64,000 nucleotides of DNA from Candidatus Gastranaerophilales bacterium (GTDB lineage: Bacteria > Cyanobacteriota > Vampirovibrionia > Gastranaerophilales > Gastranaerophilaceae), in the NCBI GenBank assembly GCA_910587245.1, contig CAJULX010000008.1:1-64000 (forward strand). The letters are read 5' to 3'. How positions within the stretch are numbered: position 1 is the stretch's first letter; every line of letters begins with the position of its first letter. The position numbers were made by a program, and so were the translations under genes. Below are positions 8,709 to 17,082 of this stretch, one piece after another. A model generated the notes under the pieces. It searched no databases and had not been told where the DNA came from. It worked only from the letters and a program-made list of their open reading frames with translations.

Positions 8709-8757
8709 GCCGGTGTTTAATAGCAAGGCGATAAGCTTTGACTTGAAACACTACGGC
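8709..8757 (-). repeat. Palindromic element (49 bp)
   Basis: GCCGGTGTTT and AAACACTACGGC form the bulged outer arms. The inner stem AGCAAGGC pairs with GCTTTGACT with one bulged base and a wobble. The loop is GATAA instead of GATGA. It lies between the tube and chaperone genes, next to the terminator. Confidence 0.8.
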
Positions 8758-8783
8758 TTCTTAAACTTGATATGTTTTTGTGT

Positions 8784-9164
8784 TTAACTTTCCCTTATTC
8801 CGCTTCCATCGCCAACGTGGATTTCAAAATCACCCGTTGTACGTTTTGTTGCGGAAACTTCAGGAGTTCCTACAATATATCCCGTGCATTCGTAAGATTT
8901 TGAAACACATTCTAAAATAACAGGCATACTGTCAAGCGCCTTTGCGTTATCAAAATCATCCTTGTTTTCTTCATCAACTGTAATCTTTAGCCCTGTAATT
9001 TTTGATACGGCTATTGATTTAACGGGGTCACTTGTTCCGTCCCCATATTCCTGTGATTCTGAATTGTGTTTACCGCCCTTTATAACCGTGGGTTCAGTAT
9101 CTTTCGGTATTTTATAGCGGACACCGTTTAACATAAGGGCGACCGCATCACCACATCTTGCCAT
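8784..9164 (-). CDS. Tail tube protein
   Basis: A 126-residue protein directly after the sheath gene, in the place and size range of Mu gpM-like tube proteins. It starts MARCGDAVALMLNGVRYKIP and shows alternating beta segments (SIAVSKITGLKITVDEEN, ECTGYIVGTPEVS, GDFEIHVGDG). Tube proteins stack as hexameric rings inside the sheath. The AAAGGAAAT site precedes the ATG. A palindromic element and a terminator follow it, isolating it from the next gene. Confidence 0.85.
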   Translation of the reverse strand: MARCGDAVALMLNGVRYKIPKDTEPTVIKGGKHNSESQEYGDGTSDPVKSIAVSKITGLKITVDEENKDDFDNAKALDSMPVILECVSKSYECTGYIVGTPEVSATKRTTGDFEIHVGDGSGIRES

Positions 9165-9189
9165 AATTTATTTCCTTTCGTTTACGTAA

Positions 9190-9238
9190 GTCGGTGCTAA
9201 ACCATCCTGCGATGAGCAAGGAGGTAAGGCACTGTAAC
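9190..9238 (-). repeat. Palindromic element (49 bp)
   Basis: GTCGGTGC and GCACTGTAAC are diverged outer arms. The inner stem CCTGC pairs with GCAAGG around a GATGA loop. It lies between the sheath and tube genes. Arm and loop spacing equals that of the copies at 8709, 14933 and 20841. Confidence 0.72.
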
Positions 9239-9266
9239 CATTTTATATATTTAGGTTTATTAGGGT

Positions 9267-10799
9267 TTAGGAACCCAAATAAAATGATACAAAGTTTGTA
9301 ACGTCAAAAATCCGAGCAATGCCTGAAATGTTAAAATTCGGATTAATATTTATCCTGTTTGGGTTTCCTTTGTCTATTTCTACTTTGGTATTTTTCTGTG
9401 CATTGACGTAATCCGCAACAAAGCCGTCCCTGCCAAGCCCGCTTATAATCGAGTTGAGCTCAGCTTTAATGTCTTTTAATTTTCTTGCTTTTGGGTTTGT
9501 TGTAATATCTCCATCAGCAACAAGGATTGCAGATGCCCACTCTTCGGAATTTTCAAATTTATCCATAATGCGGTAAGAACAGTTTGCAACCACTGTTATA
9601 TCTCTATCAAAGCGATATAACGGGTTTTTCTTTCCTACAGGATGATAAAAGGTGACTAAATCCATTAAAATATAATCATTATCCGGTTTTTTAACAAGGT
9701 TTGAAAATCCTGCAAGTAAAAGTTGATTTCTTTCTTCATATTCAAGTTTTCTTAAATTACCATAATCGCCCACAATTTGCACATTTACCATATCGTCTCT
9801 TCGGGCGGTTCCGAGTGTGATAAGCTTTTCTTTATCGTATGTGCCTTTTACCGTTTTGTGTTCAGGTGCCTCAATTGAAGAATAACAAATTACGTATTGT
9901 GCTATTAGCGGGTTTCTAAATGAATCGAATTTTTCCTGCAATTTGTTTAAAACGTTTGTGGAACTGTACTGTGAAATCACCCTTGTAACTCCAAATTCCT
10001 TATCAAGGACTTTAAGAGCTTCATCTGGTATAGCGCCTTCGCCTGCAGCTTCCGTTGTTGTTTTAATTTCAAAAGAAACCCCGTAATCTGCTGCAGTTAT
10101 TGGCTTATCGTTTTCATTTACAATTTCAATATAAAATTTTGAATCGCTTCCGGGCCATTTTGCAGTTAATGTTAAAACCCCTGATTCTGTTTCTTGAATA
10201 CTTGGAATGAACGGCAATGAAATTTCTTCAATTAATGTATCATACAAGGTCTGTATAATTTCAACAGGGCCCATATCTTTAATTAAGGTAAATGGGATGT
10301 ATGATGTTTCATAAGAATTTAGTTTTGTTTTTCTTGGCGACATTGCAGGGTTTTTCTGATAAATTGTGGCAACCTTGCCTGCAATATCTGCGGCAGCTTC
10401 AAACGGTAAATCCCTCAATTTAATATAACCGTTAAAAGATTTTGTTATCTTTTCTGCATTTACTGCTATTGTCTGCACTTCAGCTGCCGCTGTTTTTGGC
10501 GCTTCAATTGGCAGAAAATAAGTATCAACATTTGAACCATTCCCTGATGCCGGATAAAGTTTTTGCGCCATCCTATGAAGAGGAGAGCCAAAACCAAACA
10601 TTATACCGATATCATCTGTGTTGCCGGAGGCTAAAACCGGAGTATTGTATTTTGCGGTTTTTCTGGTTTGCACAGTGCCTATGCACACGATTATCTCAGG
10701 TCTGTTTTTTGTTTCTATGCTTGATTCTGCCTGCTGTGTTGATACTCCTGTAGCAGAGGCCAGAGCATTAGAGGCAAGTGATGTTGTAATTGATGTCAT
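9267..10799 (-). CDS. Contractile tail sheath protein
   Basis: A 510-residue sheath protein, the mark of a myovirus. Typical features are the opening ENRPE-like IIVCIGTVQTRKTAKYN, TDDIGIMFGFGSPLHRMAQKLYP, and the C-terminal TVVANCSYRIMDKFENSEEWASAILVADGDITTNPKARKLKDI with FVADYVNAQ near the end, which matches Mu gpL-like sheaths. It polymerises around the tube and contracts at infection. The gene is followed by the tube gene after a palindromic element. Confidence 0.92.
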   Translation of the reverse strand: MTSITTSLASNALASATGVSTQQAESSIETKNRPEIIVCIGTVQTRKTAKYNTPVLASGNTDDIGIMFGFGSPLHRMAQKLYPASGNGSNVDTYFLPIEAPKTAAAEVQTIAVNAEKITKSFNGYIKLRDLPFEAAADIAGKVATIYQKNPAMSPRKTKLNSYETSYIPFTLIKDMGPVEIIQTLYDTLIEEISLPFIPSIQETESGVLTLTAKWPGSDSKFYIEIVNENDKPITAADYGVSFEIKTTTEAAGEGAIPDEALKVLDKEFGVTRVISQYSSTNVLNKLQEKFDSFRNPLIAQYVICYSSIEAPEHKTVKGTYDKEKLITLGTARRDDMVNVQIVGDYGNLRKLEYEERNQLLLAGFSNLVKKPDNDYILMDLVTFYHPVGKKNPLYRFDRDITVVANCSYRIMDKFENSEEWASAILVADGDITTNPKARKLKDIKAELNSIISGLGRDGFVADYVNAQKNTKVEIDKGNPNRININPNFNISGIARIFDVTNFVSFYLGS

Positions 10800-10821
10800 T
10801 TTATATCTCTTTCTAGCGCTA

Positions 10822-11496
10822 TTATTGTTTTTGCGCGTTTAAAAATATTTTTATGGCAGGACTTATAAATTCATCCCTTATTGATAAGTTTATGTAAAAT
10901 TCTTTAATATCAATGCCATTACAGTAATAAGCTTTTTCATTCAATCCGGCTTCAAATACAAAAGAAGCTCCAAGAACTGTCGTTGCTTGATTTAATTCTT
11001 CCGGAGGCATTATCCTCTCCCAGGTTTTTAAGCGTGCATGGTTTATTATTCCGTTTGTACTCTTTGTAAAAAAACCTTCCGTGCATAAAATCTTGTAAAG
11101 TTGCGCAGTTAAATAATCCAGTCTGTCGGATGCCATTGCATCTGCCGGTATAACAAATTTTTCATTCGTATCAGGGTCAATAAAATCTTTCGAATTTCCT
11201 GCAGCAAAATATGTAAATCTTAAATTAAAAAGCCCGTAATTTTCGTTTGTATATTGTTCATCTTCAGGAAAATCTGCTCTGTCAAAATACACATATACGC
11301 AGGGCATATCTTTAACATCAGGGCTCCTAAACCGCTTTGGAAATATGACAAAATCAATATTTTCTTTGATTGCTTCATTATCTATCCCTGCTCTATGTGC
11401 AAGTTCAAGCTGAAAATCCCTTTCTTGCGCAAGTGCTTCACTGATTGCTGAAGATGCGATATCAAAATTCATAGGTGTTATTAAACTTTGTATCAT
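10822..11496 (-). CDS. Tail terminator/completion protein, Mu gp37-like
   Basis: A 224-residue protein just before the sheath gene. Position, length and the pattern FDIASSAISEALAQERDFQ...MPCVYVYFDR...RLDYLTAQLYKILC fit gp37/tail terminator-like proteins that cap the tail and join it to the head. The ATG at 11496 has GGAGG upstream; an in-frame GTG six codons earlier lacks one and would overlap the previous gene. Family call is by context. Confidence 0.6.
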   Translation of the reverse strand: MIQSLITPMNFDIASSAISEALAQERDFQLELAHRAGIDNEAIKENIDFVIFPKRFRSPDVKDMPCVYVYFDRADFPEDEQYTNENYGLFNLRFTYFAAGNSKDFIDPDTNEKFVIPADAMASDRLDYLTAQLYKILCTEGFFTKSTNGIINHARLKTWERIMPPEELNQATTVLGASFVFEAGLNEKAYYCNGIDIKEFYINLSIRDEFISPAIKIFLNAQKQ

Positions 11497-11500
11497 AGTT

Positions 11501-11911
11501 TTAAATACCTCCACTCTGTCTGGTAAATTTTTGCCGTCTGTCTTTTTGTGTTGCGACTGCGGAGCATCTTAAAAGCACTGTGCCAAGGGTTCTGTCTACC
11601 GGTGCATTTTCTACGGTAAAACTTAACCACCTGTAGTTTAGCTGCGGAAATTCAACCGAAACAAGCCAGCCTCTGATTGGAATTGCTTCAGTGTGCTTTT
11701 GCAGAGCCTTTAAATCTATGGTTAATTCAAACGTGTCACCGAAAAACGCTTCTCCGTCTTTTGAAAATGTGCAGCCGGTAAATGTTGAAAAGCCGCTTAA
11801 TTTGTATCCTGCATGTTCCGGCGTTGGTTTTAATGTACAATTCACATTAAAACCGCCCTCAGAAAAGAGAACGGTTTCTTTGTGAATATTGAATATCTCG
11901 TATAGGCTCAT
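11501..11911 (-). CDS. Neck/head-tail connector protein, unassigned
   Basis: A 136-residue beta-rich protein between capsid and tail terminator genes. I see FTGCTFSKDGEAFFGDTFELTIDLKALQ and WLVSVEFPQLNYRWLSFTVENAPVDRTLGTVLLRCSA. No clear family is recognised. Head-closure or adaptor proteins normally sit here. It is separated from the capsid gene by eight bases. Confidence 0.55.
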   Translation of the reverse strand: MSLYEIFNIHKETVLFSEGGFNVNCTLKPTPEHAGYKLSGFSTFTGCTFSKDGEAFFGDTFELTIDLKALQKHTEAIPIRGWLVSVEFPQLNYRWLSFTVENAPVDRTLGTVLLRCSAVATQKDRRQKFTRQSGGI

Positions 11912-11919
11912 AGTTTATC

Positions 11920-12996
11920 CTACACTATATTTGAGAATGTGCAGGAAGCATCAATATTAATTGGAACATACAAAGGACGGGATTTAACACCTGCAACCCC
12001 AAAGGCAGAGCCATTTTTAACGGCTGCATACATAAAAGGTAATTGTTCTGTTTTAACAAGATTTAAAACCTTACCTATTGTAAATTCAGGGTTTTCAAAG
12101 TTTGTATCGTTAATTGCACCATAATAGCGCTTGAATTCAACATCGTTCGGAAGAAGTATTGCTCTGCCCTTTGGGATATATGTTACACGCTCTCCCTCGT
12201 TTGCAAAATTGTAACCTCCTGGGACCTCGTAACCGCCATCGTATCCCCATAAATTTACAATATAATTGTCTGCGGCAAACTGACCATGGAAAAATGCACC
12301 AAGAGTTTTTTCAACAGGCAAAGCTATATGTGCTCTTTCAATTTTATTATTTAAATCAGCATTTTTTCTAAAAATATCATTTTTTAAAAGAGCACTCAGA
12401 ACATTTTTTTCAGCTATAAAATTAAATTCTGCTGTACCGATTTTGCCGTCTTTAATACAGAGCTCACACGCTTTGCCGATAACTTCAAGCGGGTCTGATG
12501 TTGAAATATTCCATTTTTTGCTTGAACAGTCAATATTATGACTTTCTTTTTTCCTGAATTCTATCTTGGAACTGTCTGCAAGAACGATTTTGCCGTTAAG
12601 AATTGCATCAGCCGCCTGTTTTTCTTCAGCTCTTTTTTGCATTTGTGAAAATATTTTCTGGTCTTTTGCAATCTTCTTAAGAATTGCACCTGCTTGTTTT
12701 TCATACTTTGTTTCGCCAAATTGCACCTTGAATAAATCCTCTTCGGATATGCAGGTAAAATCGTTATATTCGGGCACAACAAAATCTTTTGTATCGTGGC
12801 GTGAAATCTCATGTCTGCGGCCGCCTGTGCCGAGTTTTGTATCAATTGAATACACGGCTGCAATATCTTGCCCTTGTATTTCAACATCAATGCCATCCAG
12901 CTCTTCTTTTTTATAAAAGTTTGAGATAAACCCTGTAGGTTCTTGAATTTTTTGAAACTTTTCTAACATAGCTATTTTGAATTCTTTTTCCATCAT
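11920..12996 (-). CDS. Major capsid protein, lambda gpE-like
   Basis: A 358-residue major head protein. Its position after protease/scaffold and decoration genes, and segments such as DVEIQGQDIAAVYSIDTKLGTGGRR, YDGGYEVPGGYNFANEG, and ...GRAILLPNDV near the C-terminus, match the lambda gpE family with an HK97 fold. Two adjacent ATG codons (12996, 12993) share an AGGAG site, and the second has better spacing. A terminator lies just upstream at 13008-13034. Confidence 0.87.
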   Translation of the reverse strand: MMEKEFKIAMLEKFQKIQEPTGFISNFYKKEELDGIDVEIQGQDIAAVYSIDTKLGTGGRRHEISRHDTKDFVVPEYNDFTCISEEDLFKVQFGETKYEKQAGAILKKIAKDQKIFSQMQKRAEEKQAADAILNGKIVLADSSKIEFRKKESHNIDCSSKKWNISTSDPLEVIGKACELCIKDGKIGTAEFNFIAEKNVLSALLKNDIFRKNADLNNKIERAHIALPVEKTLGAFFHGQFAADNYIVNLWGYDGGYEVPGGYNFANEGERVTYIPKGRAILLPNDVEFKRYYGAINDTNFENPEFTIGKVLNLVKTEQLPFMYAAVKNGSAFGVAGVKSRPLYVPINIDASCTFSNIV

Positions 12997-13007
12997 TTTC
13001 TCCTATT

Positions 13008-13034
13008 AAAAAAGCCCTATCTTTAAGGCTTTTT
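13008..13034 (-). terminator. Hairpin terminator upstream of major capsid gene
   Basis: AAAAAGCC and GGCTTTTT form a stem with a 10-base loop and a T6 run on the - strand. It lies between decoration and capsid genes, so either it is leaky or the capsid gene has its own promoter. It could act on both strands. Confidence 0.6.
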
Positions 13035-13061
13035 GTAAATTACTATTTTAAGGTTATTTTT

Positions 13062-13118
13062 GCCGTAGTACTCCCGTTTCACTCATAGCAAGCCGTTTGT
13101 ACGATATTAAAGCACCAC
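13062..13118 (+). repeat. Degenerate palindromic element
   Basis: GCCGTAGT at one end, a TCATA loop-like motif and AGCACCAC at the other end match the family in the same orientation as the copy at 7953. The distal arm is about ten bases too long and pairing is weak. It covers the stop codon of the decoration gene. Confidence 0.5.
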
Positions 13119-13502
13119 ATCCGTTTTTGTTAATTCCTGCACTTCAACTGCAAGAATACCGCCTGCTTTCAAATCTGCAACAATCTTTTGGGTTAGTGTA
13201 TCGGCTTCGTTAATAAAAATAAGTTTGTTTTTGTTAACTTCCCCGCATTCAAACACCCTTGCAGAGGATATTTCAATATCTTCATCAGATTCATTTACAA
13301 TATCCTGTGCTAAAATGTAACTCGGAAGCTCACATTTTGTTGAATCAAACGGTATGACTTTCCCTGCCGTATCAGAATCTTCCGTTGTATCAACACCGAG
13401 AACAGTACCTTCTTTTAGGGATGTTTTTGCCTTAATGTTAACGGAAGCATCCCCATAAACTCCGTTAAGAAAAACCTTTGAATTATCTATAGTTATTGAC
13501 AT
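13107..13502 (-). CDS. Head decoration protein, lambda gpD-like
   Basis: A 131-residue protein between protease/scaffold and capsid genes. The sequence NIKAKTSLKEGTVLGVDTTEDS...GKVIPFDST...ILAQDIVNESDEDIEISSARVFECGEVN is typical of gpD-like or head-decoration proteins, which bind as trimers at threefold axes. Its last four codons and stop lie within a degenerate palindromic element. Confidence 0.75.
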   Translation of the reverse strand: MSITIDNSKVFLNGVYGDASVNIKAKTSLKEGTVLGVDTTEDSDTAGKVIPFDSTKCELPSYILAQDIVNESDEDIEISSARVFECGEVNKNKLIFINEADTLTQKIVADLKAGGILAVEVQELTKTDVVL

Positions 13503-13549
13503 TTTAAATTAAACCTTTCTATCAACTTGATGTTTGTATAGCATCAAGA

Positions 13550-13918
13550 TTATTCGCTATATTTTAAAATTTCCGCAACTCTTTTTTTGCTTTGTTCCTC
13601 TTCAGCCTTCCTTTGAGCTTCAGCTTTTGCTTGCGGATTTTCAGGCTCCGGAGTCGGTTCAATCGGGTTCACCTGTGGTGGATTGCTTCCTTCCATAGCT
13701 TGTATTGCATTTGCACTCATTCTTGCTCTTGTAAGTTTTGCAAAAACTTCATCATCCCTGATTGTTTTTCCTTCGTTTATTGCTTGAATAACGGTTTCTT
13801 TATCATCGTCAATAAATGCAAGCAGACCCTTCATCTCTTTTTGTGCCTGTTCTTTGCCAAGTTTAAAAACTTCGGCATAAACATCCGGATGAGATGTTTC
13901 TAATTCTTTTAAATCCAT
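13550..13918 (-). CDS. Nested scaffold protein (internal start in protease gene)
   Basis: An in-frame ATG at residue 244 of the protease gene is preceded by AAAGGGAAA about eight bases upstream. Translation there would give the 122-residue scaffold domain alone, as lambda Nu3 is made from the end of gpC. The product is acidic, helical and ends in a Pro/Glu/Ala-rich tail with a basic end (KKRVAEILKYSE). This is inferred from the ribosome site and the domain boundary. Confidence 0.55.
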   Translation of the reverse strand: MDLKELETSHPDVYAEVFKLGKEQAQKEMKGLLAFIDDDKETVIQAINEGKTIRDDEVFAKLTRARMSANAIQAMEGSNPPQVNPIEPTPEPENPQAKAEAQRKAEEEQSKKRVAEILKYSE

Positions 13919-14647
13919 AATTTTATTTCCCTTTCTGTTTTGTATTTCAGTTACTTTATTTATTTGTTTTCCAATTGCGGGGGTTATTAACCCGCTTGCA
14001 GTCGGGGCTATAATATTGGTCTGATTATTAAAACCCATTTCTGCAATAAGAGCGGCAGCACCTGATAAATCATCTTTAAAGCCTTTTTTGGCTTTTGTTT
14101 GCCAAGCCCTGATGTTGTCTTTTGCAACGGCTGCCCTTGCTTCTTTTTCAACATCTTCAAGCTTTGGTAAATCTCTTTCAATTACATTTCCAAGAAGTTT
14201 AAGGTCTTCAGCTCCTATAAACCATCTCTCCTCATCCATTGCAGCACGTATTGTGGGTTCGTCAAATATGCCTTTTTTAATAAATTCGCCCGCATAGAGT
14301 GTTGTCATTTTTTGCAAAATATTGGCTTCGTGCAGGAATGTTCTATAATCACCGCAAACCCCAGACCAAGGATTATGCAATACTACTATTGCATTTGGTT
14401 CAAAAGTTAATGTATCTCCGGCAAGCATTATATATGCCGCCATTGATGAACATTCGCCAACAATAACGATATGTACCTTGCCCTTATCGTATCTTTTAAT
14501 GGCGTTAAAGATTGAGATGCCGTCTGTGACATATCCGCCGGGGGAATCTATTTCGATTGTTATATCCCCGGATAGTCTTGAAAACATATCTGCAAACTGT
14601 GTTCCGATGATATCCCAGCCTATAACGCCTTTTATTTTAATTGCCAA
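13550..14647 (-). CDS. ClpP-like prohead protease fused to scaffold
   Basis: A 365-residue protein. Residues 1-180 are a ClpP/S14-type serine protease: DSPGGYVTDG at 34-43, GECSSMAAY with nucleophile Ser68, and His91 in VVLHNPW. The C-terminal 120 residues (MDLKELETSHPDVY... to a Pro/Glu-rich end) look like a capsid scaffold. This resembles lambda gpC with Nu3. The enzyme cleaves scaffold and capsid proteins during head maturation. It starts 11 bases after the upstream gene. A 7-bp hairpin (13526-13548) follows its stop. Confidence 0.88.
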   Translation of the reverse strand: MAIKIKGVIGWDIIGTQFADMFSRLSGDITIEIDSPGGYVTDGISIFNAIKRYDKGKVHIVIVGECSSMAAYIMLAGDTLTFEPNAIVVLHNPWSGVCGDYRTFLHEANILQKMTTLYAGEFIKKGIFDEPTIRAAMDEERWFIGAEDLKLLGNVIERDLPKLEDVEKEARAAVAKDNIRAWQTKAKKGFKDDLSGAAALIAEMGFNNQTNIIAPTASGLITPAIGKQINKVTEIQNRKGNKIMDLKELETSHPDVYAEVFKLGKEQAQKEMKGLLAFIDDDKETVIQAINEGKTIRDDEVFAKLTRARMSANAIQAMEGSNPPQVNPIEPTPEPENPQAKAEAQRKAEEEQSKKRVAEILKYSE

Positions 14648-14658
14648 TTCTGCCCCCT

Positions 14659-15180
14659 TTACAGTCTAAAGCCACACCCGGTACAAACACCGTTTATTAC
14701 TTCGCTTCTACAGATGTGGCAAATTTTTTTCTTTTGCCCAGCTTGATTTTGCAAAACCTCAATACCGGGCAAATCAAAGTTTTTTTGTTCCGCAGTGTTT
14801 GCCGCAACGGATGATGCAGACATTAAGCTTCGGCCTAAACCACTGCGCCCCTCTTGTGGTGGCGTGGTGTTAACCGGTGCCATATCAGAAACGGTTGCGT
14901 TTTGCGCTTCCTGCTCTTTTTGTTTTGCGTTAGCCGGTGTACAAGGCGCTTGCGATGAGCAAGCAACTGGAACACTACGACCCTGTGCTTCGGATTCATT
15001 GCCACTGTTTTCCTCAGTGCTCCTGTTTGCCTTTTGCCATTCTTCGATTTTGCTTTTTGCGGTTTCGACTTTGTATTCTCCACAGTTACCCAAACAGCCT
15101 GCAAGTTCCATTTGCTTGATAAGTTCTGCTCGTTCGGTTTCAGGCAAATCCTTTACTTTTGTTTTAATTTCTTCATTCAT
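14659..15180 (-). CDS. Zinc-ribbon protein with in-frame palindromic elements
   Basis: A 173-residue protein between portal and protease genes. The N-terminal part (MNEEIKTKVKDLPETERAEL...) contains CLGNCGEYK and is helical. The C-terminus is a zinc ribbon (CHICRSEVINGVCTGCGFRL). Between them about 80 residues of low-complexity Ser/Ala/Pro-rich sequence are encoded by one full and two partial palindromic elements kept in frame (RSVPVACSSQAPCTPAN comes from the full one). The ATG at 15180 overlaps the portal stop and has AAGGAG ten bases upstream. No family is recognised; position suggests a head accessory role. Confidence 0.6.
   Translation of the reverse strand: MNEEIKTKVKDLPETERAELIKQMELAGCLGNCGEYKVETAKSKIEEWQKANRSTEENSGNESEAQGRSVPVACSSQAPCTPANAKQKEQEAQNATVSDMAPVNTTPPQEGRSGLGRSLMSASSVAANTAEQKNFDLPGIEVLQNQAGQKKKICHICRSEVINGVCTGCGFRL
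14791..14898 (-). repeat. Two partial/variant palindromic elements inside a gene
   Basis: At 14791-14847 CGCAGTGTTT and AAACCACTGCG are inverted arms enclosing a GATGATGC motif. At 14873-14898 a half copy (ACCGGTGCCATATCAGAAAC) resembles the left half of the copy at 20841. Both are translated within the zinc-ribbon gene. Confidence 0.5.
14933..14981 (-). repeat. Palindromic element (49 bp) inside a gene
   Basis: GCCGGTGT and ACACTACGAC outer arms, inner stem GCTTGC / GCAAGC, GATGA loop. Same spacing as the other 49-bp copies. It lies in frame in the zinc-ribbon gene, so it adds residues without a stop codon. Confidence 0.8.
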
Positions 15181-16810
15181 CTTCTGTATTCTCCTTTTTA
15201 TCTTCCTTGATTTCTTTGCTATCAGGGGCAAATACGCTTTCAAAGAAAAGCCCTGCTTCTTTTATTTTCTTTTCTTCATATTTTCGCCGTTCAACCATAG
15301 TGTCAAAATCAACGGAATTACCAAGTAGCTCTATAGCCTGTTCAAAGGTTATAAGGCCTGTTTTTAATTTTGCAATAACCGCATTTGCTTCCTTAACTTC
15401 ATCAATATGCGGGATTTTTTGACCGATAAATTTCGCCTTTGTATAAGCATTATCCATATATCCTAAAGTATTTTTTAAGCTAAGATACTTTGGTGCATAA
15501 ATGTTTCCTTTTAGGCATTCAAGTTCAAAAAATTGTTCGTAAACTATTTGATAAAAATTATCTACAATGCAGAATTTTCTTGTGTATTCAATGATTAATT
15601 CAAAAATTTTAAGAGCTGCCCGGGAAGCTGAAAAATTGTTTGAAAAAAGAAGCGTTGCTATCTCAAACGGAATACCCAAAGAAGCGTAAATATATTTCAT
15701 TGAGCCATCTAAAAAACCGGTATAATTTACATTTGGGCGTTTGGTATCAAAAGACCCCATCTTTTGACCTTTTGGCACATTAAAAAATATTCCGCTTGGA
15801 ATTTTTTTAAGCGATTCCCAAAATTTCCTTATTTCTTGATGATGTGCCGCGTTTTGTATATTTTCTTTATCATTATCATCAGTATTTTGCATACTGCGGC
15901 CAAATGTTTTTTTGCCTTTAAGTGGGTTTATCCCGCTTGATTCTTTTTCGTGCTCTACGGTTACCGCGAATCTTGCGTTTGCATCTGCCGCTATAACTTC
16001 TGAATTTGCATACTGGCCTATTTTTCTAAGTTTTTGCATAATAGCGCCAAGCGGCGAATATCCTCTGGTAGAATTTAGCCTTTTATCACTTGCATATACA
16101 AGCCAGGCGACAGGTTGTCCTTTTATATCATAGGCTTGTATTCTGACAGGTTCTCCGCCATCTTCCGGTAGAACATAATAAGCAATGTGTTTGCCGCTTT
16201 TATCAATTTCAACGCCATTTACTATTTTGTTGCCATTATTTTCGCCCTTTGTTGTTTGGATAGAAAGCCCGTTTACAAGTTGATATTCAAGGTTTTTATT
16301 TTTAACTCTTTTTATTACAAGAGCATCCCCTGCAATAAAAGCATTAAAAAACGCAATATTTGCAAGAGAATGGATATTGTCTTGTTTTGTTATTGAAACA
16401 TTCTTATCATTTTCAAAAAGACCCCAAAGTTCTTGAATGTCTTTTGCAAACTCATTATCAAGATTTATGTTAAATTTTCTTTTTAAAAATCTTTTACAGG
16501 GTTCCGGATGAAGTTTTAAACCGGTTCCTATTGCAAACTGAGTAAATCTTGAAACTGCAATGCGTGCAAACTCATTTGTGGTAATAAGCGTATAAGCTCT
16601 TTTTGCAAGAGTATAATAATCAAAATCATTAATGTAAACAACATCATCATAAGCGCCCGGCTCTTGTTCTCCGTCAAAAGAAGCCCCTGCAAAGAGATTA
16701 CCAAAGGGCAAAATCCATGCAGAGGGGTCGTCATTACCACTATTAGAGGAGCGTATATTTTTACCTGTGACCTTATTTAAAAGTCCCGTTATTTTTTCTG
16801 TTATATTCAT
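15173..16810 (-). CDS. Portal protein, lambda gpB-like
   Basis: A 545-residue portal protein, which forms the dodecameric DNA entry ring of the head. Recognisable parts are the N-terminal VVYINDFDYYTLAKRAYTLITTNEFARIAVSRFTQFAIGTGL, the GDALVIKRV segment near residue 165, RGYSPLGAIMQKLRKIGQYANSEVIAA, and ASLGIPFEIATLLFSNNFSASRAALKIFE, all typical of lambda-type portals. It starts four bases within the end of the gpW gene and overlaps the next gene, as expected for a coupled head operon. Confidence 0.92.
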   Translation of the reverse strand: MNITEKITGLLNKVTGKNIRSSNSGNDDPSAWILPFGNLFAGASFDGEQEPGAYDDVVYINDFDYYTLAKRAYTLITTNEFARIAVSRFTQFAIGTGLKLHPEPCKRFLKRKFNINLDNEFAKDIQELWGLFENDKNVSITKQDNIHSLANIAFFNAFIAGDALVIKRVKNKNLEYQLVNGLSIQTTKGENNGNKIVNGVEIDKSGKHIAYYVLPEDGGEPVRIQAYDIKGQPVAWLVYASDKRLNSTRGYSPLGAIMQKLRKIGQYANSEVIAADANARFAVTVEHEKESSGINPLKGKKTFGRSMQNTDDNDKENIQNAAHHQEIRKFWESLKKIPSGIFFNVPKGQKMGSFDTKRPNVNYTGFLDGSMKYIYASLGIPFEIATLLFSNNFSASRAALKIFELIIEYTRKFCIVDNFYQIVYEQFFELECLKGNIYAPKYLSLKNTLGYMDNAYTKAKFIGQKIPHIDEVKEANAVIAKLKTGLITFEQAIELLGNSVDFDTMVERRKYEEKKIKEAGLFFESVFAPDSKEIKEDKKENTEDE

Positions 16811-17046
16811 AAGCCAAAACTCCTGATGCAGATAAAGTTTGAGCCGTCTTCAATTTCTGAAAGTTCATTATAGAGACTTTCGTATTTTTCTATTTCTGCC
16901 CGAAGTTCCGCAAGAGAAGCCTGTTTTACCGAGGTATTTCCCTGACCTGAATTAAATGCATATGTGGTAACACCTCCGCTTTTTGCAGCTCTTTTATATG
17001 CTTCTTTTAATATTGAAAGAATTTCTTTCACTTCATTTGCATCCAT
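16807..17046 (-). CDS. Head-tail joining protein, gpW-like
   Basis: A 79-residue helical protein between large terminase and portal, the place of lambda gpW. The pattern LKEAYKRAAKSGGVTTYAF...ELRAEIEKYESLYNELSE fits gpW-family proteins (helix, short beta part, helix). It overlaps the portal start by four bases (ATGA). A GGAGAAAT-type site precedes its ATG. Confidence 0.72.
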   Translation of the reverse strand: MDANEVKEILSILKEAYKRAAKSGGVTTYAFNSGQGNTSVKQASLAELRAEIEKYESLYNELSEIEDGSNFICIRSFGL

Positions 17047-17082
17047 TTATTTATTTCTCCAAAATTTTAAGACTTACCAGGC

